Shown piece after piece: positions 61,685-64,000 of a stretch of DNA of 64,000 nucleotides; the stretch's first letter is position 1, and every line of letters begins with the position of its first letter. The notes under the pieces are model-generated. The model saw nothing but the letters and a program-made list of their open reading frames with translations. It had not been told where the DNA came from and ran no database searches. The stretch lies in NCBI GenBank assembly GCA_040752855.1, contig JBFMHP010000001.1, forward strand, positions 124,001-188,000. The letters are read 5' to 3'. The translations under genes were made by a program, and so were the position numbers. The DNA is from JBFMHP01 sp040752855 (GTDB lineage Bacteria > Pseudomonadota > Gammaproteobacteria > RBG-16-57-12).

Positions 61685-63009
61685 TGCGCGTACGCTCCGT
61701 GCTGAAATTCCTGGGGGCCGTGGCGGGGCTGATTCTCGTCGCCGGCATCGCCCTCGGGTTCATGCTCAGCTCCCCCGCCCCCCTGGTCGCGCAAAAGCAC
61801 CCGATCGATGCCGCCTCGGTGCTGCGCACCAAGGAGCTGTTGCTCAGCCTGCAGCGCGGCGTGCTCTCGCGCGGCAAGCAGCGCCAGGTGACCGCAACGG
61901 AGTCTGATCTCAACGGCATGCTCGCCATGGCGGAACGGGGCTTTCCACGGCTGGCGGGGCAGGCACGCATCGACGTGGACCGGGCCGATCTGACGCTTTC
62001 ACTGCACGTGCCTGAGAATCCTTTCGGGGACTATGTCAATGTGCAAGCCGTCATCCCGACGTCCGCCGCGGGCCTGGAGCTGGAATCGTTTTCCATCGGC
62101 CATCTCTCGCTGCCCGGCGGCTTCGCCCGCTGGCTTGGCGAATGGCTGGCCAACCTGCTCTTGGGCGACGAGCAGGGCAGCGCCATTCTCGGGTCCATTC
62201 AGCGGATCGAGATCGGCAATCAGCAGGCCACGGTACACTACCAACCCATCCCGGATCTGATGCAGCGCCTGGCGAAATTCAGGACGCGGGTGAAGACCGT
62301 GCGCGATGAGTGGCAATTGCTCGGCAATCCGGCGGAGGTGAAATACTATTTCACCGAATTGTGCCGCTACGGCACGGCGACCGCGCAACTGCCCGCGGTC
62401 TCGCTCGCGGATTATCTGGGCATCGCCTTTACCCTGACGGGGGAGCGCAGCCTTGGGGATGAGGATCGGATCGACCGCAACAAGGCGGCGATCATGGCGC
62501 TGGCGATCTATCTCGGCAGCCATAATTTCGCCGCCTTCGTCGGCAACTTCAACCGCAGCGAGCTGGCAGCGTGCAAGACCCCGCGCAACGTTCAGCTCGC
62601 CGGGCGCGAGGATCTGCGCCTGCATTTCGTGTTTTCCGCCGCGCTGAAGGTCCTCGCCGACAGCGGCGCGAGCTTCGCCATGGGCGAATTCAAGGAATTG
62701 CTCGATTCCAACCGCGGCGGCAGCGGATTCAGTTTCATCGACCTCGCCGCCGACCGCGCCGGCAACCGCTTCGCCGACCTGGCGCTCGATTCGCAGCAGG
62801 GATCGCGCCGGGTGCAGGAGCTGTTCGCGGCGCGCGCACAGGAAGCGGTGTTCTTCCCCGACACCAGCGGACTGCAGGAGAACCTCGACCAGGCCAGCTT
62901 CGAGCGGCTTTACAGCGGGATCGAAAGCCCGGCCTATCAGGCCGTGGTCGGGGAGATCGACCGGCGCATCGACCAGCTGGTGCTTTATGATCTGACCGTG
63001 ACGCGCTGA
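61681..63009 (+). CDS. Membrane-anchored protein of unknown function
   Basis: A 442-residue protein with one N-terminal membrane helix (about residues 8-31) and a large extracytoplasmic part. No enzyme motif was found. A pattern of amphipathic beta-strands (QARIDVDRADLTLSLHVP, LELESFSIGHLSLPGG, RIEIGNQQATVHYQPI) resembles lipid- or glycan-binding AsmA-like folds, but this is weak. The C-terminal half includes LADSGASFAMGEFKELLD and a conserved-looking FSFIDLAADRAGNRFA. It starts at ATG 61681, coupled to the leader ORF. The ferredoxin gene follows 69 nt downstream. Confidence 0.75.
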   Translation: MMRVRSVLKFLGAVAGLILVAGIALGFMLSSPAPLVAQKHPIDAASVLRTKELLLSLQRGVLSRGKQRQVTATESDLNGMLAMAERGFPRLAGQARIDVDRADLTLSLHVPENPFGDYVNVQAVIPTSAAGLELESFSIGHLSLPGGFARWLGEWLANLLLGDEQGSAILGSIQRIEIGNQQATVHYQPIPDLMQRLAKFRTRVKTVRDEWQLLGNPAEVKYYFTELCRYGTATAQLPAVSLADYLGIAFTLTGERSLGDEDRIDRNKAAIMALAIYLGSHNFAAFVGNFNRSELAACKTPRNVQLAGREDLRLHFVFSAALKVLADSGASFAMGEFKELLDSNRGGSGFSFIDLAADRAGNRFADLALDSQQGSRRVQELFAARAQEAVFFPDTSGLQENLDQASFERLYSGIESPAYQAVVGEIDRRIDQLVLYDLTVTR

Positions 63010-63078
63010 GGAGCTTGAAGAAATCCGATTTTATTGTAGGATGCGCCCACTTCATCAACCCTCCAAGCAGGTTTTGCA

Positions 63079-63456
63079 ATGCCGAAAGTCGTTTTCAGAA
63101 GTCCGCAACATGAAGAACACATCGTCGAGATCGCCGGCCGGGAAGGCGTCCCACTGATCAAGATCGCCAAGGAAAACGGCATCCCGATCGAGTTTGGCTG
63201 CGAAGACGGCGCTTGCGGCGCCTGCCTGATCAAGGTCACACGCATGAGCCCCGAGGGCAAGATCGGCTCACCGTTGACCAAAAAGGAAAAGACGCTGTTG
63301 CTCGAAATGGGCGAGATCACCGAGCCCGAAATCGCGCGCCACGCCGCCGGGGCGCTGGAGTACTGCCACCGCCTGGCCTGCCAGATGCGCACGGGCGAGG
63401 CGGAGCTGCTGATCGAATACGACGAAGCGCAGGACAGCGACGGCGCCTTTTTCTAG
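63079..63456 (+). CDS. [2Fe-2S] ferredoxin, FeSII/Shethna-like
   Basis: A 125-residue plant-type ferredoxin. Cluster ligands: FGCEDGACGACLIKV (Cx4Cx2C) and the fourth Cys in HRLACQMRTGE. Between them an extra helical insert (LTKKEKTLLLEMGEITEPEI) and the FRSPQHEEHIVEIAG start resemble Azotobacter FeSII (Shethna protein), which shields nitrogenase from oxygen. That link is from memory of the family. No nif genes are in the window, so the partner may be another oxygen-sensitive enzyme. Ordinary electron transfer is the alternative. Confidence 0.85.
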   Translation: MPKVVFRSPQHEEHIVEIAGREGVPLIKIAKENGIPIEFGCEDGACGACLIKVTRMSPEGKIGSPLTKKEKTLLLEMGEITEPEIARHAAGALEYCHRLACQMRTGEAELLIEYDEAQDSDGAFF

Positions 63457-63619
63457 GAACGCTGAATTATTCGGTCCTGGAATTCTCGGGGCTCGGCACG
63501 CAAGATCTGGAATCACCCGACCGTTGTACTACACTGAGAGGGGCGGCGGAAGTACGCGCCGTCGCAACAACCATGCGTTCATCAATACGCTCTCGTTTAA
63601 TGGTAAGGGGGGAAACATC

Positions 63620-64000
63620 ATGTTTCGCATCATTCTTTTTTCATTGTGTTTGCTGTTCAGCCATGCGCTCCTGGCCCAGGCGATCGATCCCGCGCCACTG
63701 CCGGGTTGTCAAACCAACAAGGATTGCGGCGCCGACGCGGCGCAATATTGCGCCAAGGCGGAGGGGCAGTGTGCGGCGCGCGGCACCTGCGCGGCGAAGC
63801 CCGAGTTCTGCATCCAGCTCTATGCGCCGGTCTGCGGCTGCGATGGCAAGACCTATAGCAACGATTGCGCGGCCGCGGCCGCCGGCGTGAGCGTCGGCGC
63901 TCAAGGAGAGTGCCCGGCCACACCGCCGACGCCGGCGCCGACACTCCCTCCCGTACCCCCGTCAGCGCCGCCGGCGGCCCTGACCGACCAAGCCTACATT
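63620..64000 (+). CDS. Secreted Kazal-domain protein (runs off the window)
   Basis: The first 127 codons. A signal peptide (MFRIILFSLCLLFSHALLAQ) is followed by a cysteine-rich segment (GCQTNKDCGADAAQYC) and a Kazal-type inhibitor domain with the signature YAPVCGCDGKTYSNDC and a closing VGAQGEC. A Pro/Thr/Ala-rich linker then begins and continues beyond the edge. ATG 63620 has GGGGGG about 7 nt upstream. Kazal domains inhibit serine proteases; in bacteria their targets are mostly unknown. The 3' part is not visible. Confidence 0.85.
   Translation, partial: MFRIILFSLCLLFSHALLAQAIDPAPLPGCQTNKDCGADAAQYCAKAEGQCAARGTCAAKPEFCIQLYAPVCGCDGKTYSNDCAAAAAGVSVGAQGECPATPPTPAPTLPPVPPSAPPAALTDQAYI

Overview
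The window is a GC-rich chromosomal segment of a gammaproteobacterium. The evidence is a class I adenylate cyclase (cyaA), the hemCDXY order, the rhlB/trxA/rho neighbourhood, lipA, and an aas/lplT pair. A class I fructose-1,6-bisphosphatase, a triheme c-type cytochrome, an NnrU-family protein and a PEP-CTERM-like protein fit an environmental, possibly chemolithotrophic lineage (a sulfur-oxidiser-like gammaproteobacterium). The exact taxon is a guess.

Layout. 1-12.7 kb: 5' half of cyaA; a PAS/degenerate-GGDEF protein with a secreted nuclease; a 185-nt palindromic element; a rhomboid protease; tRNA-Val(TAC) with its promoter; an Irr-like Fur regulator; thiO with a PfkB sugar kinase; a triheme cytochrome; rho, trxA, rhlB, mtnB; and a GGDEF cyclase. 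12.7-22.5 kb: an LVIVD-repeat lipoprotein, a DUF2846-like lipoprotein, lipA, the overlapping hemC-hemD-hemX-hemY operon, and fbp with a clear terminator. 22.5-26 kb: an island of small secreted or membrane proteins, including an orphan PEP-CTERM-like protein. 26-33.6 kb: aas-lplT phospholipid repair, a hybrid histidine kinase, and an FAD-dependent dehydrogenase.

33.7-39.9 kb holds the most unusual gene set: an exosortase-A-associated type AMP ligase facing an operon of AsnB-type amidotransferase, acyl carrier protein, NAD-synthase-like amidase/ligase and a GNAT-type transferase. This looks like a small biosynthetic or modification module of unknown product. 40-49.3 kb is a cation-transport and stress region: a decayed UspA/P-type ATPase mosaic, a MITE-like element, an intact P2-type ATPase, two CaCA-type exchangers, a UspA protein, an IS110 relic, and a GNAT-YoaP gene bracketed by inverted repeats. 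49.4-55.6 kb encodes acetate kinase, phosphoketolase and alpha-glucan phosphorylase. Together they could turn glycogen into acetyl phosphate, acetate and ATP. 55.8-61.4 kb is a signalling block (GAF-GGDEF cyclase, PilZ-like protein, LuxR-type response regulator and its PAS/Cache histidine kinase, NnrU). The last 2.5 kb carry a 24-codon leader ORF coupled to an unknown membrane-anchored protein, a FeSII/Shethna-like [2Fe-2S] ferredoxin, and the start of a secreted Kazal-domain protein.

All calls come from reading the sequence and recalled family features; no database search was possible. Coding is dense. Several unrelated families of short palindromic repeats sit between genes.
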